Below are positions 47,192-59,500 of a stretch of 64,000 bases of DNA, in pieces. The notes under the pieces were generated by a model. It did not search any database and was not told the DNA's origin. It saw only the letters and a list, made by a program, of their open reading frames with translations. This DNA comes from Absidia repens (Eukaryota > Mucoromycota > Mucoromycetes > Mucorales > Cunninghamellaceae): positions 434,001-498,000 of the forward strand of contig MCGE01000028.1 in NCBI GenBank assembly GCA_002105175.1. Reading direction: 5' to 3'. Numbering within the stretch: position 1 is the stretch's first letter; each line of letters starts with the position of its first letter. The translations under genes were made by a program, and so were the position numbers.

Positions 47192-49010
47192 TTAATTCTT
47201 GTCATCATCTACTTTCAAATGTTGAATCTTGGTCTCTACACGTTCCAGCGCCTTGTTGGTGTCGACAGGTTTCGCTTGGCCAAAAGGATTCGACTTCGTG
47301 GATGAAGGTTTGGTGGTGGTGTTGGTCTTGGTTCCACCCACAGTGCGGGGCAAAAGATGCAAGCGAGGACGTTCGGCAGCAGGAGGCGGGAAATCCCGGC
47401 GACGACTGTTGTTGTTGCTAAAGGCACCGCCACTCCATGACGTATCAGATCCTCGTTGGTCGTTGAAGGTACGTTCGGGTCGTTCATAACGGTCACGGAA
47501 TCCACCATGGCGTTCGGGACGGTCTTGACGTTCACGCCCAGGGAGAACCACAGGACTTTCACGACGCCATGTGCCTACATTGGTCCGATCTTGGCGTTCG
47601 TGACGTTCGTGACGTTCGTGACGTTCAGGACGTTCCGTCCGTTCCTTTGCTATAAGAAGAAAAAAATTATTGCCCGTTTTTTTTTTTTTTTTTTTTTTTT
47701 TTCTCAAATGTCTAGATAACTGTATATATGTTAAAGGGGATAGAACTTAACATACGAGGATCAGCAAGATTGATGCGGATAGATCGGTTTTGAAGAGGCT
47801 AAAAAATATAAAACTGAACGTCAATTATTTAATCAATACATGTTACTACCTTTTTGTACTTACTTCACCATTTAATTCCAAAGCACTCTTCAGTGATTGC
47901 AGATCTTGGAATTCAATGTACCCATAACCTTTGGATCGATCGTTGTTGCGGAAGTCACGCATAATCCGAATGTGCACAATCTATTTAAAATGAGAATATC
48001 AAATTAATCACTTACATTTCACCATCATCGTCAATTCCTTTTTTTCTGGGAGTTATTTACCTTCATTTCAGAGAAGAAGTCAGCGACATCATCATCATTG
48101 ACATCAAAGGACAAGTTCCCAATGTGCGCAGTAAAAGGAGGTTCACTAGGCAAGGCAACCGGATCACGAGGAGGGAAGGAGCGTTCACGGCCACGGAATC
48201 CACCACCACCTTCATGTCTATCTTCTCGGTCACCATAACGATGACCATTGCTACGAGCAGGGTTACGAGGTAAATCATCACCACGATCTTTTTTGTCGAG
48301 TCAAAAAAAAAAAAAGAGAGAGAGAAGGGGAGAGGTTAGGAAAAGCAATGATCTTCCGTCCATCCACCTGCGTCTGTCCACTTGCTTTTTCTCTGAGCAC
48401 CTACTTACCAAATCGGCCACCATTACCGCCAAAGGCACCACCATCTTCTCTGACAACTATTTCAAATTATATCAATTCGTATCCTGGTGAGTGATTATCG
48501 TATCACCCTAGTAAGTAGTCCACCGCAGCATACAATGTCCACTTCTCTGTCTCACCTACTAGCCCTCCATCCACCCACAAAATTACCTGAAGCTAAAATA
48601 GCAAGTAATTAAATAGTAAAGACGAAGAAGAAGGTTAGTAAGCAGGTCCAACTATGCTTGTATTGTATCCTTATCATATACTTACGAGCAGAAGGTAAAT
48701 CCGACATTTCGTCAGCCCACGAGCCACTGGCTAAATAAAAACAAAAACGAAAAGTATGAGCATCAAGCAAACGCATTGGTGTACAGCTGTTGTCAGTATC
48801 TCTCTCTGTCTTTTTTTTTTTTTTTTTTTTGGTGGTGAAGGAGAAGGTAGTTTCGATTCTTACATTCATCTGCCAAGAAGTCAGACAACGACATCTTCTG
48901 TTTTTGGGCCTTCTTTTTACCAGCTATAACAAGAAACATGAGAAGGTTAGAACAATTCAACAGTTTGTGTCGTGAGACTGGGTCTTTATTTTTATATACA
49001 ACTTACACAT
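47192..49010 (-). CDS. Translation initiation factor eIF4B-like RRM protein
   Basis: RNA-binding cofactor of the eIF4A helicase in mRNA scanning, about 335 residues. The first coding exon appears to be only ATGT (49007-49010, donor GTAAGT). It splices to 48864-48923 to give MSGKKKAQKQKMSLSDFLAD. Further exons: 48686-48730 (SGSWADEMSDLPSA), an optional 6-nt exon 48587-48592, 48409-48456, 48061-48287, 47864-47980, 47756-47798 and 47192-47649. The single RRM spans FTAHIGNLSFDVNDDDVADF, HIRIMRDFRNND and KGYGYIEFQDL. It is followed by an Arg/Glu/His repeat region (RHERHERHERQ, encoded by 9-bp repeats at about 47590-47625) and the typical eIF4B tail SNPFGQAKPVDT. Stop TAA at 47192-47194. Confidence 0.88.
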
Positions 49011-52000
49011 TATCAGAAGACAGTATATTTCTTTGAAACAAAGTTTTGGGAGAAAAGAAAAAAGGAAAAAGGTACGACCGGAATTTTACTTTATTTTCGG
49101 AGGCCAGAAAAAAGTGACTTCATCGATCTTTTTTTTTTTTTTAAAAAAAAAAAGAAAGTTGGGTGGGGGACTGGACTTTAATCCATACAGTGGGGTTACT
49201 TCATGGTTCTTCAACTATGTCGTTTTCTATATCATTTATTTATATACTAAGGATATAAATACAAAAACAGGCTGGATTTCTCATTGCTTCGCCGTTTTCT
49301 TTCTTTCTCCATCTAGGGGCGGATGGGTTTGTAAAAATGAGGAAAATTGCATTACACGGAGTTTGAACAAAATCATGAGTGTACCCCTGGAACATCATCT
49401 AAAATTAATCTGAGACAGTGTCATTTGCACTGTGATACTACTTTTGCACGTCAAAGGCTTTCATTTTGAAGGCAGCGGTTACATCAAAAATTTGAATTTA
49501 TTGCTGACAACCTTCAACGGCAGCAGGTATTTTACTCATGGTTTTATATGAGCTGGAAATGAATATATTCATAGTCCCCTTCCTGGCATGATACTTTAGA
49601 CATGAAAAATGGCTGCTTTTTAAAAATCAATAATATTTACCGTAGGTCCACGCATCAAGAATAATTGCGGTTTTCCCAAAATGTATTCTCGATCGAGATA
49701 TGAAATATATGATATTCTTGTGATATCGTATGGCAGACCAGCGTACCGTGAAAGCCCCATTTGATCCGACGACAACTCTCAAGTATGCGACTAAATGGTC
49801 ATTAAAGAAGAAGAAGATGAAGACGAGGGCTCACCCAATTTGACATGACATCGATTGGATGTTGCTAAACATTTTAAGAAATGTTCGTGCTGATCATTTC
49901 AATAAAAATATCGTTGATAATACCTACAAAGTCAATGAAATTAATATGATAGCCAAATTCTTAGGACATCAGTACAAGAATATCATATCATATAGTAGAC
50001 TAAAAGGACATTTTTATCTCATCGCTATCATATTTAGAAACAACTTGCGCGAATTAAACATCTCCGTAGTTTGGCTAACACAAGTGGGTAGCGTATTCAC
50101 CGGTATTTAGTGAGTGTTTCCTGTAATATACCCCACAAGAAAATGAAATAAAAATAGAAAGTCAAGGTGAAGGTGCTACAAAAAAATACAGCACAATACT
50201 GTACAGTACTTTAGGTAGGCAAGAGTAGAGGTGAAAACCCCCCAAAAAAGAGTAAAGGGCATATTATACAGTATGAACAAGAAAACAGGTCTTCTATAAA
50301 TCACTCACAAAAGATCAACAATAACGGTATTTCTCACTATCACATGAGTCATAGAATGGTTATCTATTAAAAAGCAATGCTTTATTGAAGTATTGAAGCA
50401 TACTAAACTAAAGACGAGAGATTCATTGTCACAAGAGATCAACTGGAAGGATGTGAGAGACTAACTGGGAGTCTAATGAGAGTCCAGAAGGGATAGTAGG
50501 CTATAATCTAGAGGTGAAGTCGCTAAAGAGTATCTAATATATTACACAATGAGTAATAACGAATGGAAGGACATTTGTTATTAGGTATAACAACTGTCAA
50601 CACTAATCTACAGGCGCGATGATAAAAGAGGATCTCTTATACAGGTCATGAAAGAGGTTCGATGAGAAATTTTTTTCTTTGAAGCATGTAAAAATGGACA
50701 TATTTTATTCTATATCAAACTATGGACAAACTAAGACAGAACTAAGCTAATGACGGCTTCAAAAAGCCAACTAACGGTGCCTTCAGATCCTGAATCCAAA
50801 ATGAAAGGGTTTCCCCATGCATCTTGTAATCCCTGGGCTGAAACTCCTTCTAAACTAGTCCTGACACTAATCTAAGTTCTCCATTACCCCATAGGAGACA
50901 CAATTTTGAAAGAAAAAAAAGAAAATGGGCGGGTGAGAGAAAATAAATATTTCACGTAAGCGGGTTTTGAATTTTTCTGAGGTCGCTCTGGAAATGAATT
51001 TAGCATTGTACATTCAATTCATATCCATTGTTCCAACACTAATCCGGGTTGGCTATCACCTCATCGAGATATCAATAAACATGATGTTCTGAAAAAAAAA
51101 TTACTATTCAGTTTTTTCATATCATATTTGAGTATGTCGGTTGGACCCCACACTCACTCCCCACTTACTCATTCGGACAAATCAGTTCGTGGCTAACCTT
51201 TTTTCATATGATAGATGGTGAAATATTTATGTATGATAGATGCAGGTTTTTTTTTTCCCATCAGCAAGAAGATACTGTGATATAAGGAATTCCCGCAAAG
51301 GTGCAGATAAAATAAAAAGAAGGAGATTGTGGAGGTAGGAGATTAATTATGTGCAAAAAAAAAAGAACGTGTAATATGAAAAAAAGAGGAGAAAAGGGGA
51401 TCCAGAGTCTGGTTTGTGCGTTATTTATGAAGGAGGATAGACTCAGAGCGTTTTTTATTTATTCTAGAGGATCAATGCAAAGAAGAAGAAAAAAAAAGAT
51501 TCCAACAGACGAAACAGTATTGGATTGAAAACCCCTGGGCGGATAGTGAGATTGTGAATGCACGAAAATGTTTGATTAATAAAGTAGTCTATCTACAGTA
51601 ATAGGCATGTCAATTGGCACGGACATTTTATATAACCGCATAAAGGATCATATGATATAGTATTACCTTATTTTTCTATTTCCCATCAGACTATAGCGTT
51701 TATACGGTTGAGCCTTTTCTTACTTTCTCTAATACCCCTTTTCTTACCCCGATTCTAAATCCACACCTCTTCCCCTTTCACTGTACCTTCCCCTCCCCCT
51801 TCCTTCATTTAGCGTATTTTATTGTGTTTCGGCTTTCTCCTTGGGGCTTATCATATCATTTTCTATATGAACCACATGTTAGCTACTTTTTACCTATTCA
51901 TCGTATAAAAGAACAACGCTTAATGCTTCTTGTGCCTTTCTTTTCTCTATTCTTTTGAATTTTTTTTTCTCATCTTCTGCTGTTGTTGATGGCAATTTTT

Positions 52001-52718
52001 TTTTCGGTGGATGAATTCGTAGATATATAAAGCATTTTTGCCATATTCGTGTTTAATTCCTTTCATGCGGATGGGCCAATGCGATGTTTGATTTAAAGCA
52101 GTAATGATGGAATCACAAAAAGAGTGCATTGACCAAATGCTCATTTATCCTGGGTAATCTATCTCTATTATCAGAGAATTATTAACCGACTGCCGGCTGG
52201 TGTGGGTGCGTGAGGTTGAATCGTGCATGTAGATGCCAAGACAGGAGAACGACAGGCATAAAAAAAAAAAAAAAAAAAAAACCGGTCGAAGGAAAATGAA
52301 AAAGAAGGTGCGCTAACGTTTATAAGTAAAAGCATTTTAAACGTAAGGAACGAATACAGTATATGGCTATACTTAAATATCTAAATATACAATCACATAA
52401 CATAATATAAACAGACATACAGCTGATGGCTTTCCAATATTTATAAATTCCGCTAAAAACTATGATAGTATGGATAGACCCCCTTTATCTTTTCATTTCT
52501 CCATGAGAAGATGGCCACACTGATCACTTTGAGAATTACATCATTATCGTTTTGGGGGTATTTTTTTTTCAAAGGAGGTCCGTACATAAAATCAGGGAAA
52601 CTGAATAGAGATCCACATGATCGAATTTTTCCAGATGCATACAAAAAAAAAAAAAAAACTATTTAAAGAGCATCTTTTTTTTTACCTTCCGTTTATATTA
52701 TCAGTACTGACTTAAATA
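49011..52718. other. Large gene-poor interval between eIF4B and the 52719 gene
   Basis: No gene that I can support over 3.7 kb. It contains a T14A11 palindrome (49129-49153), a copy of the dispersed repeat family (about 50185-51080), and an A20 run (52261-52280). Two minus-strand ORFs (51947-52144, starting MSIWSMHSFCDSIITALNQT, and 52453-52644) have protein-like composition but no recognised family and no visible splice context. They may be small genes or chance. Confidence 0.5.
50185..51080 (+). repeat. Dispersed repeat family, copy R6
   Basis: Starts with the 12-bp palindrome TACTGTACAGTA (50197-50208). Later blocks: CACTCACAAAAGATCAACAA, GCTTTATTGAAGTATTGAAG, GAGAGATTCATTGTCACAAG, ACACTAATCTACAGGC, ATATTTTATTCTATATC, AGATCCTGAATCCAAAATG, GGGTTTCCCCATGCATCTTG, TAATCCCTGGGC, CTAGTCCTGACACTAATC, then TTTCACGTAAGCGGG. 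The CACGTG box is mutated to CACGTA in this copy. Confidence 0.75.
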
Positions 52719-53666
52719 ATGGTATTTCCAACTGTATCCTATTCTACGAAAATAAATACCAAGTTCTCTTCTCGCGGCTCATCCAATAAAAAACTTCGAG
52801 CGACTCACCCTAAAGTGGGTCCACGACATGCACCTAATATCTATGACAGGATTGCCGCCTATGATCGAGCATTTCAAAGGTGCTTAAAACAAGACTCTAA
52901 ATTATCATCATGGAAGCAGCGAATGGATGAAAAAGGCTTACCGGCTCCTTTAATAGAAGGTACAGTGGGTCTCCAGGGACAAAAAAAAATGTCGGCATTC
53001 GAAATATCTATTTTTATCTTACGAATTCATGCATCATTTTTTATAGGCTACCAACGATCTTCTTCTTCATGGCAGCATTCACTATCATCTGTGTCCAGCG
53101 ACTCTTCTACTTGCTCGAGCGGTTCATATACTTTAAACAAAACAAAAAATGTATATGATATAAAGCCAATGAAGTCAATTACAGTCACATCTCCAGCTTC
53201 CCATCCTCCTCCACTTGCTCCACCCATGCCAAAACCTTCAGTTAGTCGCCGAATCATCAATCGCCTATCCTTATCAAAATCAACCAAGCGTCCATCTTCA
53301 AAGGTGGCTCCAAGTGCAACACAAAGTTTACAACGAAGCAATAATTACCTTAATAACAGCAACCAAAACACTTATTCCAGACAACCATCACATCGGATGA
53401 ATAGCAATCCTCCGCCGAAACCTTCTTTACCGAGGACAACTCATCTTCAGTCACAATACCCATCACGATTGCCACTGGATCGACATACATATATGAATGA
53501 CTCAAAGAATAATTATCAGACCACAGACATACCTCGTCCCCCTTCTCCTCCCCCATCTCCATGTGGTATTGATGCTTATCTTTCCCAACAACGGACTCAA
53601 GGTGTTGAACACCTGCAGTATCAATCATCGCATTACTATCATCGCCATCGAATAGTAGTAAAATAA
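52719..53666 (+). CDS. Uncharacterised Ser/Pro-rich protein
   Basis: Family not recognised. The ATG at 52719 starts MVFPTVSYSTKINTKFSSRG. The region KVGPRHAPNIYDRIAAYDRA through WKQRMDEKGLPAPLIEG looks folded or conserved. The rest is Ser/Pro/Asn-rich with proline clusters such as PSPPPSP that could bind SH3-type domains. A likely intron lies at 52960-53046 (GTACAG...TTATAG). It is 87 bp, a multiple of three, with no stop, so the frame is open with or without it. The spliced product would be 286 residues and the unspliced one 315. The basic, disordered layout suggests a cytoskeletal or cortical adaptor, but that is only a guess. Confidence 0.6.
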   Translation: MVFPTVSYSTKINTKFSSRGSSNKKLRATHPKVGPRHAPNIYDRIAAYDRAFQRCLKQDSKLSSWKQRMDEKGLPAPLIEGTVGLQGQKKMSAFEISIFILRIHASFFIGYQRSSSSWQHSLSSVSSDSSTCSSGSYTLNKTKNVYDIKPMKSITVTSPASHPPPLAPPMPKPSVSRRIINRLSLSKSTKRPSSKVAPSATQSLQRSNNYLNNSNQNTYSRQPSHRMNSNPPPKPSLPRTTHLQSQYPSRLPLDRHTYMNDSKNNYQTTDIPRPPSPPPSPCGIDAYLSQQRTQGVEHLQYQSSHYYHRHRIVVK

Positions 53667-53787
53667 ACGCGAGAAAATTTCCCTCCTTAATAAAATTTTG
53701 TGAAAAAAATCGGTGTTTGAAATGTATATGAGCAACTCAAATTCTGGGGGGGGGTGATGGAGGGTGAGTGAAATTTAGGAGGGATGC

Positions 53788-53818
<31 letters not shown>

Positions 53819-54475
53819 CAGCCATTCACAGACCAAAAAGAAAGTTATGATAAAGTTCTTGATAGAGTTTCGATGGTTGTGGACTTTTCTTCTTCTCAAT
53901 ATATACATAGAAAAAAGAAGGTTGAAAGAGGATTCATCACGTGTCGTGGTATTATTCTCTTGTATATTTCATCATGCTCCTACAATACGTTGATTGTACA
54001 ACATTGATGGAAGGGAAGGCTGGATTACCTTTATTTTTTGTTCGAGCCGAAACACAGTTACACACTATGTCCTTTTTTTTTTTTTTTTTTTGCTTTTTTT
54101 TCCTTCTCTTTTATTCTGAAATGTAAAGCATGGCATAAACTCAGGCACGATTTCAGGGAGAGAAAGGAGGGAGGAGGGTGCTCGGAGAAGGTTGCAGCAG
54201 ATAAATTAAATAATATGATGCACTATACAAGAGAGAGAAAAGTGACCGAAAAGTAGATCTGGTCGGATGATGAACGAATTGATCAAAAAGATAATAATCT
54301 TCATCACGGAACTTGCGGGGTCTTTTCACGCTAAGACTTTTTTTTCCAGGGCACCAATTATTTAAATCGCCGCCGGTTTTTTCTTTTATAGCCATTTTTG
54401 AATATTCTTACCTTTCTTTTTCTTTTTTCCTTACTCTTCCTCTCTTCTCCACCTTTATCTTGAACATTTGCAGCC
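53667..54475. other. Spacer upstream of PCT1
   Basis: Includes a G9 tract after AAATTCT (53746-53754), a T12A15 palindrome (53788-53814), a T18-type run near 54073-54090, and a T/C-rich leader (54405-54460) just before the PCT1 start. No gene recognised. Confidence 0.5.
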
Positions 54476-55746
54476 ATGGGTTAGTATATATATATATTAT
54501 CCAAATCACGTAAAACGTGAATAGTCATGTGTTGAACTAACATTACTTTTGTATTTATTTATTGAAATAGTGACCACATATATGCCTAGTCCTAGCACAT
54601 CACCGACACCAATGAAACATAACAAGAAGGAACAACCTGCACCTCCTGTTCTCTCTCTTGGCGAAGGCTTTGACTTCAAGGTGAATCCGGTAAGCCTCTA
54701 ATACATATGTTGACCTATAAATTTAATATGTATTCATATCAGTATGTTGTTGTTTTTTATAGCCACCTACCGATCGGCCCATTCGTGTATATGCTGATGG
54801 CATCTATGATCTATGTCATTTTGGTCATGCCAAGGCGCTTGAACAAGCCAAGAAAGCATTTGATAATGTATACTTGCTTGTTGGAGGTACGTAAAAACAA
54901 AAAACAAAAAAAGACAATGTATAACAAACAAGGTATACTAATTGAAACAACTCCCTTTTTGTTTAGTATGTAGTGACAAAGAAACGCATAAACGAAAAGG
55001 AAAGACTGTAATGGCGGATGTAGAACGATATGAAGCTTTACGACATATAAAATGGGTAGATGAAGTAATCGAAGATGCACCGTGGACTATTACTCAAGAG
55101 TTCATTGACAAGCACCAGATTGACTATGTTGCACATGATGCCGAACCGTATGGATCCTCAGAATCCGGTGATGTCTACTCTTTTGTCAAGGCTCAAGGCA
55201 AATTCTTACCTACTCAACGAACGGATGGTATCTCTACGTCTGATTTGATCACACGCATCGTTCGTGATTATGATTCCTATCTTCGTCGAAACTTGGAACG
55301 GGGTGTCAGTGCAAAGGATCTCAACATCTCATTTTTGAAGGTAACAGTTGTATTTTCATTGGAAATGAAATGCTGGGATGGCGATATCTTACATTGATTC
55401 TATCTCTTTTTTTTTGGCATATAGGAACAAGAAATCAAAACCAAGAAATCCATCGATGACCTCAAGAAACAAATCACCGGTCTTATTTTAGATCATCTTG
55501 ACAATTGGGAAAACCAACATCATCATCTTATCATGGGATTTGCAGCTCGCTTTGGAGCAGAAACTATGGTCGTAAGTTTCTTACGAAAGACGAAAAAAAA
55601 GGAACATTATACATCATGATTTACTGATGGGGGGTTTTTTTTTATTTTAGGAAAAGTTCCTCATCAAGAGTCGACTTTTATCTGGCAAGAATACCCCGAC
55701 CAGTAGTAGCAACAATAGTGTCAAGGGTGATTCCGATGAAGAATAG
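54476..55746 (+). CDS. PCT1: Choline-phosphate cytidylyltransferase
   Basis: Rate-limiting enzyme of the CDP-choline (Kennedy) pathway: CTP plus phosphocholine gives CDP-choline. Six exons: 54476-54479 (ATGG only), 54571-54689, 54763-54886, 54967-55340, 55425-55571 and 55651-55746, giving 287 residues. The catalytic domain has [20 protein letters not shown] (HxGH at about 60-63), [30 protein letters not shown] and the signature [12 protein letters not shown] shorter helical C-terminus follows ([17 protein letters not shown]), which would hold the membrane-sensing amphipathic helix. It is shorter than in yeast Pct1. The neighbour 0.76 kb downstream on the same strand is NTE1, which degrades the pathway's product. 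AATAAA lies at about 55904. Confidence 0.95.
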
Positions 55747-56504
55747 ATTATGTCTGTGCCCCCCCATCCTCTCCCTCCCCAGTCCTTATTTATATAAATC
55801 AATATATCCCCCACCCCAATAGCCGAACTTACTGTTTATTCTATCCCTAGCTTTATGTATTCTCCCATTATCACTATTTTACCATATATCACTGTTACAG
55901 TACAATAAACATATCCATTAGAAATCGCCATTTTTTTTATGTATGATATCAATATCCAAAATGACCAAATAAAACAAAAGTACAAGACATAAGCAGTAAG
56001 ACTTCTTTGTCTTGATAGCAGACCATGTATTATTATATAAGCAGAAGCAATTTTATTTTATTGTAAAAAAAGACAACAATGTTATAGTGTATATGTGTAT
56101 GATATATTTTCAGCAGTTTTTAAAAATTGGAAAATGAAGGGAGGTATACCTTGTAACTACTGATGAATCTGAAAAAGAGTGGAAATTTCTGAATGTAAAG
56201 CATAGCAAAGTATGTTGTACCTGTACCTGTACCTGGATACAATCAATGCAGAAAATACCCTATTTGAATACAGAGAAATATATACAAAATTGAAAATAGC
56301 TTCCAAGTCGTAATCAAAGGTTCATCAGTGTTGTACAAGTAGGTAATGGCGGTAGAATCTCATAATCGAAACTGAGTTTCTCGTTTGCTTTTGTAATCAT
56401 ATGCTACAGTATCGGTCGGTAATTCAATAAAAAAATATAATACCTTCCTCCTATTTTCCACCTTTTTTTTTTTCTTCTTTTTTTCTTTCTTTGCTTCACT
56501 TTTA
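55747..56504. other. PCT1-NTE1 spacer
   Basis: Contains the PCT1 3' UTR and poly(A) signal, a (TACCTG)n triplet repeat at about 56217-56235, and a T/C-rich NTE1 leader (56440-56495). No other feature. Confidence 0.45.
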
Positions 56505-59500
56505 ATGGATCAGATACACTCATATCATTATACAACAACTGATGCAGGGCCCTTGAATTGTGCTAGCGATATATTACCTGACACTGGAATGCAACCAACT
56601 GCTTTTGACACCATGTCCTTCTTCTCACGGATCGTTGGCTTTGTTCCCTCCATGCTGTTTCGCGCTGTTGGCTTTGTTACGATCACAATCCCGCTCTTCT
56701 TCTATCACGTTTTGACTTTGTCATTCACTCTGCATCTCAACTTCTCGTCCCTAATCATGCTGATTGCTGTGGTTGGTCTTGTTGGCTACTATGTGATTAG
56801 ATATCGCTTTATGAATACATACTCCCACCTCAAACCTGACAGCTCTCAAAAACCCAACTCCTCCTTTGACTTGCATCCTGATTCTGGCGAAGATGCCGGC
56901 TTCTCAAAACCAAGTATTAGGAACTACCCTGATGAATTCTTGTCTGCCTTTTTGTCAAGTATCAAGATCTTTGGCTACCTTGAACAACCCGTGTTTCATG
57001 AACTGGCTCGACACCTTCAAACAAAAAAACTATTGGCTGGCGATACATTGTTCAGGACCATGGAACAGGAACGATCCTTTTATATTGTAGTGGATGGACA
57101 CGTACAAATGTTCGTCAAGCCTGACAATGACAACAATGATGATTACGATGATGGTGACGATGATGGCTCATTTGTTGGATTGTCGGATACTGATGAACCT
57201 ACAAGCAGTAATGATGACGATGACGATGATTTGAACCATTGGGACAAGGTGAACAAGAAACGACAAGACGACAAATTCAAGGATTACACCCTCATCAATG
57301 AAGTTGGAAAAGGTGGAACTCTCTCTAGCTTATTCACCATTCTCTCCATATTCCGTGAAGGCTTCAACCGCAGCGAACTCAAGCAAAAGGCGAAAAACAA
57401 ATCCATGCGACATCAGATTGCTTCGCGATCAAATCACCACTTGGATTCAGTATTTTCTGTCACTTCCCCCTCTGTATCTCATCAACACGGTGGATCCACT
57501 GACTCGCTTCCTCCTTCTCTCGATATTGGACGTGACACTTCTTCCGACGAATGGCGCCATGTGTTCCCTAATTTGGAAAACCAAGCAAGTGATTCAAGTC
57601 TTCCGATCTCCAGCAACTCCTCTGTCGCTACTCCAGATACCTCTCCGAAAAAAACCCATCGTCGCCGGCTCTCGTCATTTGGCAGTGCAAGCAACACTCT
57701 TGGATCAAGGAAGTACAACAAGAATTTACTCACTACTCCAACAAAAGTGATTCATCCCCAAGGTAAGTCTTCCTCTTTTATTTTACTTCGTGGTATCATA
57801 TATAAGATATATTTGGTAACTGATTTTTGTTTCTTTTTGTTTTAGAACAAAGTACTGGGATTGATTATGATCATGGCGGCGATGATATTGACCCAAATGA
57901 CATCATTGACTCGCCATTGGACGGCGGTTTTATCGATCCTCAGTTCCGACGACGACAAAAATCCGTATCACAATCATCTGTGTACCATCGACGTCAATAT
58001 CAATCCGTTCATCCCAACATTATTGCCCGAGCAACAGTCGACACCACATTGGCGGTCATCCCTGAAGAGGCCTTCCACAAGCTGACTTTGAAATTCCCAA
58101 AAGCCGCGGCTCATATCGTTCAGGTGATCGTTACAAGATTTCAACGGGTGACTCTGATGACAAGCCATCGGTATCTTGGTTTGACTACTGAACTGCTTCG
58201 ATTGGAAAAACTTGCAAATGATTCGGTGTGTGATCAAGGGTCTTTCTGGAACTTTTCTGGCGATTTCTTCCGCCCTGGTGCCATGGATCGACTCCGGAAG
58301 AAGAACTCTACAACAGAACGTGGTCAATGTGATGGTGACAATACTGCTGATGGTGGAAGGCAAGTATAAACAGATATTTTTGAATGATAGCTTGTATTAT
58401 ACAAACTCATGTTTTTCTTTTCTTTAGAAGCACTGAAAAGGGTGGTATTGGTGGTGGAAGCAACAGCAACAACAGCAACAAAGGCAACAATCGAAGCTCA
58501 TCATCCAGAATTGCGCCTTTAGATACAGAAAGAAGCAGCACGCCAAAACTTATACAAGCTATCGACATTATGAATACCTCCTCCCCATCCATGCTTAGTC
58601 CCGCCAACGAAGCCCTGAAACAAATTAATTCTGGACTCCGTGGAGCAAATCCTTCTACTGGTTTGTCTGGCTCAACATCAACCAATCTGCGCTCTCGTCA
58701 CCAACGTCAACAGCACTACAATTCACGGGTCACCAATGACGATGAATATAGTATGGAAGATGATAAGCACCTTCGATCCTCTGTCATGAAGGCTCTCTCC
58801 AAATGTCTTGGCATCAAAGTGGCACCCGACGTAAGCACAGGCTCATTGGAGAACAAACTGCCTTCCTTGCTTCACAACAACAAAAATGGAAAACAACCTT
58901 CTCGCAATCAACGCCGACCCAACCATTTCGACTCTCCGGATTTGCAGCATTCGAGACAACCCTATTCAATGAATATATTCTTTCAGGCAGACGCTTTGGA
59001 CTCAGGCGCTTCTTCAGCACTGGATAACATCAACTCGCATGATGACGATGATTTGGACAATGTATCAACAATTTCATCGGTGAATTCTGGGACTGACTCT
59101 TATGGAAGTGGAAGCCATAGCCGCCGTTTGTCAAGCTATATATCAGCTGAAGATATTGTGATTATGTACTACCCGGAAGGTGCGGTTTTGGTACGTGAAA
59201 AGGAACACTTTGACGGTCTCTTTTTTGTCATGGATGGACTTTTGGAAGCGACAATGGCACCTACTGAATGCGAAGAAGGCAGCAATCCTATTTTGCAAGG
59301 CAGCAATGACAAAACCTCAATCCGACCAGTCAATCAACGCTCAACAACAGCAAAACGAAAGTCATCCAGCTCTGGTAGTGGTGATAAAAGCAAGTTGAAC
59401 GTTCGTGAATTGGCTCATGATGACGGTGATAGGTCGCTCTTCAACAAATCTCAGCATCAGTACCAACAACAACAAGACACCGACGATCAAGCAGTGGCAT

